A stretch of 49,944 nucleotides of DNA from Melioribacter sp. (GTDB lineage: Bacteria > Bacteroidota > Ignavibacteria > Ignavibacteriales > Melioribacteraceae): the NCBI GenBank assembly GCA_023250955.1, contig JAHEZQ010000033.1, forward strand, positions 1 through 49,944, given 5' to 3'. The first letter of the stretch is position 1. Every line of letters starts with the position of its first letter. Below the pieces are notes generated by a model that was given only the letters and a program-made list of their open reading frames with translations, had not been told where the DNA came from and did no database searches. A program made the position numbers and the translations under genes. Shown here one piece after another: positions 25,891 to 35,016 of the stretch.

Positions 25891-27063
25891 ATGATTTCGA
25901 ATAGAGACATAATAATTTTCAATGACGATTGGGGAAGGTTCCCATCTACACTTCAGCACATTGCCCGTGTTTTGATGAAACATAATAATAGAGTTTTCTG
26001 GATTGGTTCACTTGGTCTTAGAAAGCCGAAAATCACCATCTCAGATTTCAAACGCGCTGCTCAGAAATTTTTGAAAATTCTATACAAAACAGATAAAGTT
26101 AAAACCGAATGTGAAATTACACCAATCTTGATTTTTCCTTTTGTTTTACCATTACATGATTATAAAATTATACGTTGGTTAAATCAAATATCGATAACGA
26201 GAGCAGTTAAAAAAGAAATGAATTATTACAAAGCCGTTGATCCGATTTTCATTACATCTGCACCAATAACTGATAATCTTGTTGGGAGACTTGGAGAATC
26301 ATGTTCCGTCTTTTACTGCGTTGACGATTATTCACATATGGACAGAGCGTTCAAATCAATTCCTGAACTGGAAAAAAAATTAGTTACAAAAGTTGACGCT
26401 GTATTTGCTGTCTCCGATTCTCTTTTCCAAACAAGAAAATCACCAAAAGGAAATACTTTCTTCGCACCACAAGGTGTAGATACCGATCACTTTAAAAAGA
26501 CAAAACAGCTTGCAGAACAAGTGAAAGGAATTAAGAAACCTGTAATTGGTTTTTTTGGTTTGATTTCCGAATGGATTGACTTGGATCTTATTTATGAGTG
26601 TGTTAAGTATTATCCTGAATATTCTTTTGTATTAGTCGGAAAATCGACAAGGGATTTAAGTCGTTTTTTGGATTGTAAAAATTTTACTTATTTGGGAGCG
26701 GTAGATTATGAAGTATTACCAAAATACGCTTCTGTGTTTGATGTGGGATTAATTCCTTTTGAACTTAATGAAATAACAATTCCGGCAAATCCACTGAAAC
26801 TATTAGAATATTTTTCGATGGGAATTCCGGTTGTATCATCAAATTTGCCTGAAGCAAAAAAAAATAGTGACTTAGCTTTTATAGCAAAAGATAAAACAGA
26901 ATTTATAAAAATGATAAAATTGGCAGTAGAAGATAATGCAGCTGAGAAGAATCAAAAACGAGTTCGAAAAGCTGCAGGTTTTTCGTGGGAAGCGATTACT
27001 GAAAAAATATTTGATAAAGTTTTGCAAATTGAATCCGGTAAAAATGTTAATAACAAAAAATGA
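25891..27063 (+). CDS. GT4-like glycosyltransferase
   Basis: The 390-residue protein starts 2 nt after wecB. It belongs to a GT-B group recognised by DIIIFNDDWGRFPSTLQHIA, FITSAPITDNLV, the strand SVFYCVDDYSHMDRAF (commonly Y-D/C-x-D-D), AVFAVSDSLFQTRKS, FFAPQGVDTDHF, IGFFGLISEWIDLDLI, VLVGKSTRDL, and IPFELNEITIPANPLKLLEY with GIPVVSSNLPE. The donor is unknown. It lies in a tight run of + strand genes from 23811 to 33576. Confidence 0.82.
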   Translation: MISNRDIIIFNDDWGRFPSTLQHIARVLMKHNNRVFWIGSLGLRKPKITISDFKRAAQKFLKILYKTDKVKTECEITPILIFPFVLPLHDYKIIRWLNQISITRAVKKEMNYYKAVDPIFITSAPITDNLVGRLGESCSVFYCVDDYSHMDRAFKSIPELEKKLVTKVDAVFAVSDSLFQTRKSPKGNTFFAPQGVDTDHFKKTKQLAEQVKGIKKPVIGFFGLISEWIDLDLIYECVKYYPEYSFVLVGKSTRDLSRFLDCKNFTYLGAVDYEVLPKYASVFDVGLIPFELNEITIPANPLKLLEYFSMGIPVVSSNLPEAKKNSDLAFIAKDKTEFIKMIKLAVEDNAAEKNQKRVRKAAGFSWEAITEKIFDKVLQIESGKNVNNKK

Positions 27064-27073
27064 TTAACAGCGA

Positions 27074-28237
27074 ATGATTCTTTTTTTAGAAATAGTGCTT
27101 TTAGTAATCTGCTTGGTGATTATAAATTCGTTTATCATTTATCCTGTTGTTGTTTATCTAATCGGAAGAAATAAATCTATTGAGATTAAATCTAAAAATT
27201 TCCAGCCAACTATTTCGGTATTAATAGCTGCATATAACGAAGAAAAAGTTATTTCGGAACGGATAAAAAATATCGCGTCACAAAATTATGACATGAGCAA
27301 AGTAGAAGTGTTTGTTGGTTCCGATGCGTCAAGCGATTCAACTGACAAAATATTATTATCACTTAAAGAAAAATACCCTTGGCTCAAAGTTTATTTATCA
27401 AAAAAACGTCTTGGTAAAGCGGGAATCATCAATAATCTTATAAAGGACGTGAAAGGAGAAATTCTTGTATTCACTGATGCGAATACGGAATTCCGTAAAG
27501 ATGCGCTGAAAAATATAATTGTTGATTTTGCTGATAACAATGTTGGTGGAGTATGTGGAAAGTTAATTCTAATTGATAGTGATAAAGCGCGTACTGACAG
27601 TGTTGAGGAAGTAAAATATTGGAAGTATGAAACAATTATTAAACGTGCAGAAGGCATGTGTGGGATTTCGCTTTCTGCTAATGGTGGATTTTTTGCAATT
27701 AGAAAAAAATTATACCGAACTATTCCTACTGAAAAAGCAGTTACTGATGATCTGTTCATTTCGCTCTCGGTTGTTTCCCAAGGTTGTAAGTTTACATATA
27801 GAGAGGATGCGATAGCGTATGAGAATACAGGTAAAAATTTATGGTCGGAATACAAAAGGAAAGTTCGGTTTAGCGCCACAAATTTTCAAACGCTTGTTTT
27901 TTTCAAATCATTGCTTCTTAACAAGAACCATTTTTTGAGCTATGCATTTTTTTCGCATAAAGTTACACGATGGTTTTTACCAATACTTTTATTACTGGTT
28001 CTTGTTCTAAGCTTATTTCTTTCATATTCAAATTTGATTATTCTATGTTTCTTTTCAATCCAACTGTTCTTTTATTTATTTGCCTTGATTGGATTTATCT
28101 TTTCCTTTATAAAAGTAAGAATACAAATATTCTCTCTTCCTTATTTTTTTGTTGTTTCTAATATTGCAGTTGTAGTTGGATTTATAAAATTTATTAAAAG
28201 AAAGCATAGCGTAATTTGGCAATCAACCGAGAGATAG
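27074..28237 (+). CDS. Membrane GT2 glycosyltransferase (processive-synthase-like)
   Basis: The 387-residue protein has one N-terminal span (about 2-22) and three or four C-terminal spans (about 300-375) flanking a GT-A domain. Motifs include PTISVLIAAYNEEKVISERI (residues 46-65), VGSDASSDSTD, EILVFTDANTEFRKDALKNI with the D-x-D-like Asp, GICGKL-type GVCGKLIL, and AVTDDLFISLSVVSQG with the TDD-type acid. RKVRFSATNF replaces the Q-x-x-R-W motif of cellulose/hyaluronan synthases. The topology resembles processive synthases, but the missing QxxRW suggests a non-processive enzyme. Its stop (28235-28237) directly abuts the next ATG. Confidence 0.82.
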   Translation: MILFLEIVLLVICLVIINSFIIYPVVVYLIGRNKSIEIKSKNFQPTISVLIAAYNEEKVISERIKNIASQNYDMSKVEVFVGSDASSDSTDKILLSLKEKYPWLKVYLSKKRLGKAGIINNLIKDVKGEILVFTDANTEFRKDALKNIIVDFADNNVGGVCGKLILIDSDKARTDSVEEVKYWKYETIIKRAEGMCGISLSANGGFFAIRKKLYRTIPTEKAVTDDLFISLSVVSQGCKFTYREDAIAYENTGKNLWSEYKRKVRFSATNFQTLVFFKSLLLNKNHFLSYAFFSHKVTRWFLPILLLLVLVLSLFLSYSNLIILCFFSIQLFFYLFALIGFIFSFIKVRIQIFSLPYFFVVSNIAVVVGFIKFIKRKHSVIWQSTER

Positions 28238-29434
28238 ATGAAATATGATGTAATTGTTGTTGGCGCAGGTATTGTTGGATTAGCTTCTGCGTTAAAACTA
28301 TTAGAAAAGAATCGCTCGCTAAAACTACTTATTCTCGAAAAAGAAAATAGTGTAGCAAAACATCAGACGGGGAATAACAGCGGAGTGATCCATTCCGGTA
28401 TTTATTATAAACCGGGAAGTTTGAAAGCACAGAATTGCGTCCGCGGATATAAAATGCTTATTGATTTTTGCAATGAGAATAAAGTCCGTTACGACATTTG
28501 TGGTAAAGTAATTGTTGCTACTACAGAAAAAGAAATTTCAGTAATGGAAAATATTCTTGATCGTGGAAACAAAAATGGTCTTGTAGGATTAAAAAGACTA
28601 ACGCGTGAAGAAGTAAAAGAAATTGAACCACACGTTGAATGTGTCGCTGGAATTTTTGTTCCTCAAACCGGAATAATTGATTACAGCGAAGTATCGGAAA
28701 AATATCTTGAACTAATTAAACGCGCTGAAGGGGAAATAGAATTCAATACAGAAATAAAGAATTTATTAATTAAGAAAGATGAATGCGAAGTAATTACATC
28801 ACGAGGTGTTTTTAGATCCAATATTGTTGTAACATGTGCGGGATTATTTGCAGATAGAATCACCAAGATGACTAATCCGGATTTACAGTTACGCCTTGTT
28901 CCGTTCCGTGGCGAGTATTATAAATTGAAGGAAGAAAAAAATAATTTAGTAAATGCTCTCATTTATCCTGTACCTGATCCTGCTTTTCCGTTCTTAGGCG
29001 TTCATTTTACAAAAATGATAAACGGGGAAAGGGAATGCGGCCCGAATGCTGTTCTTTCTTTTAAGAGAGAAGGATATACGAAAACAAGTTTTAATTTACT
29101 AGATACATTTGAAACCTTTACATGGAACGGTTTTCATAAATTGATAAAAAAACATTGGCGAATGGGATTAAGTGAATTTTATAGATCGTATAACAAAAAA
29201 GCTTTTGTCCGGGCATTAAATAAATTGATTCCCGAAGTAACAGCAGACGATCTTGAACCGGGCGGTGCCGGTGTACGGGCACAAGCATGCTTAAAAGACG
29301 GAAGTTTACTTGACGATTTTTATATTATAGAAGATAAAAAAGTTGTTCACGTTTGTAATGCACCGTCTCCCGCTGCTACAGCATCTCTTGCAATCGGAGA
29401 TTATATTTCAGATAAAGTTTTAACAAAAATTTAA
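28238..29434 (+). CDS. lhgO: L-2-hydroxyglutarate oxidase family FAD enzyme
   Basis: This 398-residue DAO-type flavoprotein starts with the dinucleotide-binding motif DVIVVGAGIVGLASALKLLE. HQTGNNSGVIHSGIYYKPGS is the LhgO hallmark. The middle includes VPQTGIIDYSEVSEKY and VVTCAGLFADRI. Near the C-terminus are EPGGAGVRAQAC and VCNAPSPAATASLAIGDYI, again typical. Known members oxidise L-2-hydroxyglutarate to 2-oxoglutarate. Here the gene is wedged between a GT2 and the initiating transferase with no gap, so it is co-transcribed with the polysaccharide genes. It may serve a pathway-specific oxidation or be metabolic housekeeping captured in the operon. Confidence 0.85.
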   Translation: MKYDVIVVGAGIVGLASALKLLEKNRSLKLLILEKENSVAKHQTGNNSGVIHSGIYYKPGSLKAQNCVRGYKMLIDFCNENKVRYDICGKVIVATTEKEISVMENILDRGNKNGLVGLKRLTREEVKEIEPHVECVAGIFVPQTGIIDYSEVSEKYLELIKRAEGEIEFNTEIKNLLIKKDECEVITSRGVFRSNIVVTCAGLFADRITKMTNPDLQLRLVPFRGEYYKLKEEKNNLVNALIYPVPDPAFPFLGVHFTKMINGERECGPNAVLSFKREGYTKTSFNLLDTFETFTWNGFHKLIKKHWRMGLSEFYRSYNKKAFVRALNKLIPEVTADDLEPGGAGVRAQACLKDGSLLDDFYIIEDKKVVHVCNAPSPAATASLAIGDYISDKVLTKI

Positions 29435-29445
29435 TACAAAATATT

Positions 29446-30849
29446 ATGAATAAAAAAACAGAAAAATTTTTAATTCTAACTACGGATTTTATTGCAGTTA
29501 ATCTTGCTTGGATTTTATTTTTCTACTTACGGGTACAAACAGGCTGGTTCGAATTAATCGCCCAACCCGATATTCTTCTTTCAATGATCGCAGTCTATTT
29601 TTATTGGCTCGTCATTTTCACTTTTGTTGGAATGTACCGTACATGGTTTGCTCTTTCAAGATTTGATGAATTATCTACATTGTTCAAGGCATCATTTGTC
29701 GGTGTTTTCATTTTGTTCTTTTTAGTATTGTATGATGATTACACAAACGGTGTTTCAACTTCTGTAAGATTTTATATTTTCCTTTATTGGGGGATTTTCT
29801 TATTTGTTGTTAGTACTGGGAGATTATTTATTAGAAGTCTTCAACGAAGACTTTTGATTAAAGGAATCGGAAGAAGAAATGCTTTAATTGTAGGGTTTAA
29901 TCCTAAGTCGAATGAAATTCACAATTCGATTCTGAAATTCAGAGAACTTGGTGTTGACGTTGTAGCTTATGTTGATGTTGACGGCACCCAGCTTAACAAT
30001 TCTTTTAAAAATATTTCTGTTGTTGATACAATATACAATTTGGAAACAATTTTGGAAAACTATCAAATCAAGAATGTTATTATTTCTCTGGGACGCCACG
30101 AAGAAGAAACTATTCTTGAAGTCATTTCACGTTGTGAAGGGAAAAATGTTGAGATAAAAATCGTTCCCGATCTTTATGACATCATAAGCGGGCAGGCTAA
30201 GATCTCTCAGCTTTATAGTTTCCCACTAATTGATGTAATGCCGGAATTAATGCCGGAGTGGGAAAAGAAAATTAAAAGATTGATGGATATAGTCTTATCA
30301 TTTATTCTTTTGCTCTTGACTTCTCCTGCAACTTTATTAACTGCATTATTTATAAAAATAGATAGTAGAGGACCTGTATTCTTCAAGCAAGAACGTGCCG
30401 GAATGAATGGAAAAGTTTTTAAGATGGTAAAGTTTAGAACAATGATTGCAGATGCCGAAAAACATACCGGTCCGGTTTGGTCTGCAAAGGATGATCCAAG
30501 AATTACCAAGGTTGGCAGATTCATCCGTAAGGTTCGCCTTGATGAAATTCCTCAAGTTTTCAATGTGTTGAAAGGTGATATGAGTTTTGTCGGTCCGCGT
30601 CCTGAACGGCCTTTCTTTGTAGAAAAACTTTCGCATGAAATCCCACTTTATAAAAGAAGATTAAAAGTTAGACCTGGAATTACAGGCTGGGCGCAAGTAA
30701 AACACAAATACGATGAGACAATTGAAGATGTAAAGGTTAAACTTCGTTATGATTTATTCTATATTGAAAATATGAGTTTAAGAATGGATTTTAAGATAAT
30801 TTTCAGAACTGTTTTTGTAGTATTATTCGGTAAAGGTCATTACGATTAA
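29446..30849 (+). CDS. Polyprenyl-phosphate glycosylphosphotransferase (initiating enzyme, WcaJ/WbaP type)
   Basis: The 467-residue protein has four N-terminal spans (about 8-28, 44-64, 82-98, 110-127), a CoA-binding-like Rossmann domain (about 143-265), and a fifth hydrophobic segment (281-303) leading into the catalytic bacterial sugar-transferase domain. Key motifs are intact: FFKQERAGMNGKVFKMVKFR (312-331), DDPRITKVGRFIRKVRLDEI (349-368), including the catalytic Asp-Glu pair, DMSFVGPRPERP (378-389), RPGITGWAQVKHKYDE, and the C-terminal YDLFYIENMSLRMDFKIIFR. It transfers a sugar-1-phosphate to undecaprenyl phosphate to start the repeat unit. Confidence 0.92.
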   Translation: MNKKTEKFLILTTDFIAVNLAWILFFYLRVQTGWFELIAQPDILLSMIAVYFYWLVIFTFVGMYRTWFALSRFDELSTLFKASFVGVFILFFLVLYDDYTNGVSTSVRFYIFLYWGIFLFVVSTGRLFIRSLQRRLLIKGIGRRNALIVGFNPKSNEIHNSILKFRELGVDVVAYVDVDGTQLNNSFKNISVVDTIYNLETILENYQIKNVIISLGRHEEETILEVISRCEGKNVEIKIVPDLYDIISGQAKISQLYSFPLIDVMPELMPEWEKKIKRLMDIVLSFILLLLTSPATLLTALFIKIDSRGPVFFKQERAGMNGKVFKMVKFRTMIADAEKHTGPVWSAKDDPRITKVGRFIRKVRLDEIPQVFNVLKGDMSFVGPRPERPFFVEKLSHEIPLYKRRLKVRPGITGWAQVKHKYDETIEDVKVKLRYDLFYIENMSLRMDFKIIFRTVFVVLFGKGHYD

Positions 30850-30863
30850 AATTAAATTTGATT

Positions 30864-31580
30864 ATGAAAGCTATAGTAATAATTCCCACATACAACGAGA
30901 TTCACAATATCAGAAAACTGATTCCTGAACTTCTTGAATCTTATCCTTCCCTTGATATTTTAATCGTTGACGATAATTCCCCTGATGGAACAGCAAATGC
31001 TGTTGATGAGATAAGTAAGAAAAACTCACGGGTAAAAATCATTAAGCGAAAAGGAAAAATGGGTCTCGGTACAGCATACGTCGCCGGATTTAAATACATG
31101 TTGGCGAACGGATATGATTGTGCTGTCCAGATGGATGCTGATTTTTCACATGATCCTAAAGAGATTGAGAGATTTTTAGAAGAAATAAATAATAATGATT
31201 TAATTATAGGCAGCAGATATATTTACGGAGTACGTGTAATCAATTGGCCTATCAGAAGATTACTCTTAAGTTATTTTGCAAATCTTTATTCAAGAATTAT
31301 TACCGGAATGCCGGTTAAAGATGGAACCGGAGGATTTAAATGTTTCCGCCGTAAAGTATTGGAATCAATTAATCTTGATGCAATTCACTCTAACGGTTAT
31401 TCATTTCAAATAGAAATGAATTATAAAGCATGGAAAAAAGGATTTAAGCTTATTGAAATTCCAATAACTTTTGTTGATAGAGTACATGGCACTTCAAAGA
31501 TGTCGAGGAAAATTGTTCGAGAAGCAGTTATTATGGTGTGGAAGTTAAGATTGAAAAGTATTTTCGGTACATTAAAATAA
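30864..31580 (+). CDS. Polyprenol-phosphate mannose synthase-like GT2
   Basis: The 238-residue protein from ATG 30864 (a TTG at 30858 would add two residues) has the compact form of DPM1-type enzymes, consisting of the GT domain without C-terminal membrane spans. Motifs are IIPTYNEIHNIRKLIPELLE, ILIVDDNSPDGTANAVDEI, the metal-binding QMDADFSHDPKEI, IIGSRYIYG, DGTGGFKCFRRKVLES, SNGYSFQIEMNYKAWKKGF and VDRVHGTSKMS. Family members form polyprenyl-P-mannose or -glucose, used as a membrane-side sugar donor for glycan or protein modification. It sits 14 nt after the initiating transferase. Confidence 0.88.
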   Translation: MKAIVIIPTYNEIHNIRKLIPELLESYPSLDILIVDDNSPDGTANAVDEISKKNSRVKIIKRKGKMGLGTAYVAGFKYMLANGYDCAVQMDADFSHDPKEIERFLEEINNNDLIIGSRYIYGVRVINWPIRRLLLSYFANLYSRIITGMPVKDGTGGFKCFRRKVLESINLDAIHSNGYSFQIEMNYKAWKKGFKLIEIPITFVDRVHGTSKMSRKIVREAVIMVWKLRLKSIFGTLK

Positions 31581-31587
31581 GACCGCA

Positions 31588-33576
31588 ATGATTGATCTCT
31601 CAATAATAATTATCAATTATAACGTAAAGGAATTTTTACTTAATCTCTTGGACTCACTCCGTAAAGCGGTAAAAAACATTTCTACGGAAATTATCATTGT
31701 TGATAATGCTTCGGATGACGGAAGTGTTGAAATTCTTCGAGAGAAATTTTCAAATATCAAATTAATAGCAAACAAAAAAAATGTTGGATTTGGTTCAGCT
31801 AATAATCAAGCGTTACAAATAGCAAAAGGGAAATATTTTCTGTTGATCAATCCTGATGCAATAGTTAGAGAAGATACTTTAATTAAAATGTTGGAGTTCT
31901 TTGATAAAACTCCTCAAGTTGGAATTGCAGGCTGCAAAGTATTAAACCCCGATGGTTCATTACAGCTCGCTTGCAGAAGAGGTTTCCCCGGACCATGGAC
32001 TTCATTTACAAAAGTTATGGGATTAAGCAAGCTTTTTCCTAAGAGCAGATTGTTTGCTCGTTATAATTTAACGTTCCTCGATGAAAATCAAACTTACGAA
32101 GTTGATGCAATCAGCGGTGCGTTTATGATGATGAGAAAAGAAGTCTATGAAAAAATCGGTGGATTCGATCAACAGTTTTTTATGTATGGTGAGGATCTGG
32201 ATCTTTGTTACAGAGCGCAAAAATCCGGGTATAAAGTCTATTATGTACACTATACTGAAATAATTCATTACAAAGGTGAGAGCACAAAAAGAAGCAGTTT
32301 GGATGAAACAAAAATCTTTTATGATGCCATGCATCTTTTTGTCCGTAAACATTTTTCTTCTTCATTCATTGTTGAGTCGATTCTTCAAATAGCGATACTT
32401 TTCAGAAAACTAATTGCATTTGCAAATGTTTACAAGCTCGCGTTTCTTTCAATTATTGTTGACTTCTTTACTTTTTCAATCTCCGTTCTTCTTGCAGTAG
32501 ATATTTATTCTAATGAGCATTGGAAAGGTTTTCCGGATTATGCAAAACCATGGGTTTATTTTATTCCCGCTTTCATTCAAATTTTAATATCATCTATTGG
32601 CGGCTCATATAGTAAAAAATCATTTTCAATTTTACGTACTATCAGTTCACTATTATTTGGAATGATCTTTTTATCTGCGCTAACTTATTTTTTCAAACAA
32701 GTAGCATTCAGCCGCGCTGTTGTTTTAATAACATACGCAATTGTTCTTGTTTTCTTTTTGTTCTGGAGAATAGCACTTAAAGTAATTTTTAGAATTGGAC
32801 TTGAGACTAATACCAAGAAATCCCGGACATTGATAGTAGCAAGTGAATCTAAAGCAGAAGAACTTGCATCAAAATTGAAATCAACGTTTACTAAACTTTA
32901 TCAAGTCGTCGGGATAATCGGACTGACAAGAAAAAGTATAGGTGAAAAAATTGGCAGTTATAAAATTTTAGGAACTGTTGATAACATAAAAAAAATAATT
33001 GCTGATGAAAAAGTTGATAAAATAATTTTTTCTTCGGATGATCTTTCATTCAATCAAATGTTTTCAGTTGTTGCGGAATGTCAAGGGTTGAATGTAGAAT
33101 TTCTTGTAGCAGGTAAAGAATTAGATTATTTGGTAGGCAAGTCTTCCATTACAATGTTAGATGATATTCCGCTTCTGAAAGTACAGTATAATATTTCATC
33201 TTATTTTCACCGAGCATCAAAACAAATCATGGACATAATACTTTCATCATTAATTTTGTTTTTGGTTTATCCTTTCATATATTTATTTCAAAAGCTGAGA
33301 TCAAAAAAGAGTAAATTCACTCAATTAATCCTCGGAATCCCGAGTGTTTTCATCGGAAAGAAAAGTTTTGTAGGGCCGCGTGATAGTTCTTATCACGGTG
33401 ATTTATATGTTGGAAAAACCGGTTTAACCGGATTCTGGTTTGTAGAAAATTTATTAGAAAATGATATCGAAGAAATAAAAAAGCTTGACATCTTTTACGC
33501 AAAAAATCAAAACATTTGGTTAGACCTAGAAATACTTGGAAAGACACTTTCAAAAATGTTTTTTAGTGTGGAGTAG
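31588..33576 (+). CDS. Fusion: GT2 glycosyltransferase + shortened glycosylphosphotransferase module
   Basis: This is a 662-residue two-part protein. Residues 1-270 are a complete GT2 domain ([83 protein letters not shown]), closely like the GT2 at 23811. Residues 284-405 contain four to five hydrophobic spans. About 412-530 is a Rossmann-like domain ([19 protein letters not shown]). Residues 540-662 resemble a sugar transferase: [69 protein letters not shown]. The catalytic centre (K-x-R-T-M ... DElPQ) is missing between residues 570 and 592. The C-terminal half therefore looks non-catalytic and may be a scaffold. Confidence 0.85.
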   Translation: MIDLSIIIINYNVKEFLLNLLDSLRKAVKNISTEIIIVDNASDDGSVEILREKFSNIKLIANKKNVGFGSANNQALQIAKGKYFLLINPDAIVREDTLIKMLEFFDKTPQVGIAGCKVLNPDGSLQLACRRGFPGPWTSFTKVMGLSKLFPKSRLFARYNLTFLDENQTYEVDAISGAFMMMRKEVYEKIGGFDQQFFMYGEDLDLCYRAQKSGYKVYYVHYTEIIHYKGESTKRSSLDETKIFYDAMHLFVRKHFSSSFIVESILQIAILFRKLIAFANVYKLAFLSIIVDFFTFSISVLLAVDIYSNEHWKGFPDYAKPWVYFIPAFIQILISSIGGSYSKKSFSILRTISSLLFGMIFLSALTYFFKQVAFSRAVVLITYAIVLVFFLFWRIALKVIFRIGLETNTKKSRTLIVASESKAEELASKLKSTFTKLYQVVGIIGLTRKSIGEKIGSYKILGTVDNIKKIIADEKVDKIIFSSDDLSFNQMFSVVAECQGLNVEFLVAGKELDYLVGKSSITMLDDIPLLKVQYNISSYFHRASKQIMDIILSSLILFLVYPFIYLFQKLRSKKSKFTQLILGIPSVFIGKKSFVGPRDSSYHGDLYVGKTGLTGFWFVENLLENDIEEIKKLDIFYAKNQNIWLDLEILGKTLSKMFFSVE

Positions 33577-33578
33577 AA

Positions 33579-34529
33579 ATGGCAAAAAATGTACTGGATT
33601 TTGAGAAGCCCATAATTGAACTTGAAAAAAAGATTGATGAAATGCGGAAGTATGAAGGGCGTCTTAATATCTCTGACGAGATAAAAACACTTGAAGAAAA
33701 AGTTCTTGAGCTCAAGAAAGATATTTATAACGATCTAACTCGCTGGCAGCGTGTTCAGCTAGCACGCCATCCGGAACGTCCTTATACTCTGGATTATATT
33801 TATATGATAACAGAGAATTTTGTTGAACTGCACGGCGATAGATTGTTCAAAGATGATAAAGCAATTGTTGGCGGCTTTGCTATGATTGATGACCAAAAAG
33901 TAATGATAATCGGTCATCAAAAGGGAAGGGATACAAAATCCAATGTTTATAGAAATTTTGGTATGTCTAATCCCGAAGGTTACCGCAAAGCATTACGTTT
34001 GATGAAACTGGCAGAGAAATTTAGAATTCCTGTTATCACGATGCTTGACACGCCGGGCGCTTATCCTGGAATTGAAGCAGAAGAACGCGGACAGGCTGAA
34101 GCAATTGCTAGAAATCTTTTAGAGATGAGCCGCCTTCACGTTCCAATTATTGTTACAATTATTGGCGAGGGTGCAAGCGGAGGTGCATTAGGAATTGGTA
34201 TTGGCGATAGAGTTTTAATGTTACAAAATACCTGGTATTCGGTAATTAGTCCGGAATCTTGTTCAAGTATTTTATGGAGAAGTTGGGAATATAAAGAAAC
34301 TGCAGCAGAAGCATTAAAACTAACTGCTGAAGATTTATTGGAACAAGGAATTATTGATCGGATTGTTCCCGAGCCTTTGGGCGGTGCTCATAAAGATCAT
34401 TTAAAAATGGCAAGTACATTAAAATCAGTCTTGAAGGAAGAACTTTCCATTTTGATGAAAATAAAACCAGAGAAATTGATACTGAACCGTCTTGAAAAAT
34501 TTGCAAAGATGGGAATGTATATTGAATAA
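33579..34529 (+). CDS. accA: Acetyl-CoA carboxylase carboxyltransferase subunit alpha
   Basis: AccA, with AccD, transfers the carboxyl group from biotin-BCCP to acetyl-CoA to make malonyl-CoA for fatty-acid synthesis. The protein is 316 residues, normal for the family. A helical N-terminal segment (about 1-50) leads to [92 protein letters not shown] and [19 protein letters not shown], the canonical crotonase-fold carboxyltransferase motifs. It starts 2 nt after the fusion gene, so a housekeeping gene directly follows the polysaccharide run. Confidence 0.97.
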   Translation: MAKNVLDFEKPIIELEKKIDEMRKYEGRLNISDEIKTLEEKVLELKKDIYNDLTRWQRVQLARHPERPYTLDYIYMITENFVELHGDRLFKDDKAIVGGFAMIDDQKVMIIGHQKGRDTKSNVYRNFGMSNPEGYRKALRLMKLAEKFRIPVITMLDTPGAYPGIEAEERGQAEAIARNLLEMSRLHVPIIVTIIGEGASGGALGIGIGDRVLMLQNTWYSVISPESCSSILWRSWEYKETAAEALKLTAEDLLEQGIIDRIVPEPLGGAHKDHLKMASTLKSVLKEELSILMKIKPEKLILNRLEKFAKMGMYIE

Positions 34530-34553
34530 TAAATATTAAATTCAAATTACCTT

Positions 34554-34967
34554 ATGCTCACACACGTTACGGAAATTCGGGTTCGATATGCTGATACCGA
34601 TAAAATGCAGTTTGTTTATAACGGGAAATATTTAGAATACTTTGAAGTTGGAAGAACTGAATTGTTGCGAGCAACCGGACTCACTTATAGTGAAGTTGAA
34701 AAAAAAGGTTATCAATTACCGTTAATTGAAGCTGGATTAAAATATTATCAACCCGCAGTATATGATGACATCCTTGAAATCCATGCAACCGTTAAGGAAT
34801 TGTATTCTCCTAAAGTCCATATCGAATATGTTGTGAAGAGAAAAAATACAAATGAATTAATTGCTGAAGGATTTACTACACATATCTTTATTCGAACAGA
34901 AACAAAAAAAGCTGTACGTCCGCCAAAAGAATATATTGCTGCATTAGGACCTTTTTTCAAAAAATAA
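34554..34967 (+). CDS. YbgC/4HBT-family acyl-CoA thioesterase
   Basis: This 137-residue single hotdog domain has the family signature IRVRYADTDKMQFVYNGKYL followed by EYFEVGRTELLR. Its Asp (in YADTD) is the catalytic residue position of YbgC/4-hydroxybenzoyl-CoA thioesterases. YQLPLIEAGLKYYQPAVYDD and IEYVVKRKNTNELIAEG complete the fold. The substrate cannot be read from sequence. YbgC itself is linked to the Tol-Pal system in proteobacteria, but here the neighbours are accA and a flippase, so lipid metabolism is an equally good guess. There is a 24-nt gap from accA. Confidence 0.85.
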   Translation: MLTHVTEIRVRYADTDKMQFVYNGKYLEYFEVGRTELLRATGLTYSEVEKKGYQLPLIEAGLKYYQPAVYDDILEIHATVKELYSPKVHIEYVVKRKNTNELIAEGFTTHIFIRTETKKAVRPPKEYIAALGPFFKK

Positions 34968-35016
34968 TTATTAAAGTTTACCGGAGAAAAATCCTTCGGC
35001 CGGATAAAGTTTTGAA

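Noticed and set aside
27391-27879. 162-codon open frame on the minus strand
   Set aside because: It is entirely antisense to a GT2 gene with intact motifs. The product is Ser/Phe-rich with no family features.
30853-30860. TAAATTTG resembling the Bacteroidota -7 element
   Set aside because: It lies 3 nt before the ATG of an internal operon gene and has no TTTG element at the right distance. It is a chance match.
34981-35003. CCGG...CCGG dyad just before the third flippase gene
   Set aside because: It has only a 4-bp core stem with a bulge, no consistent extension and no sign of a riboswitch.
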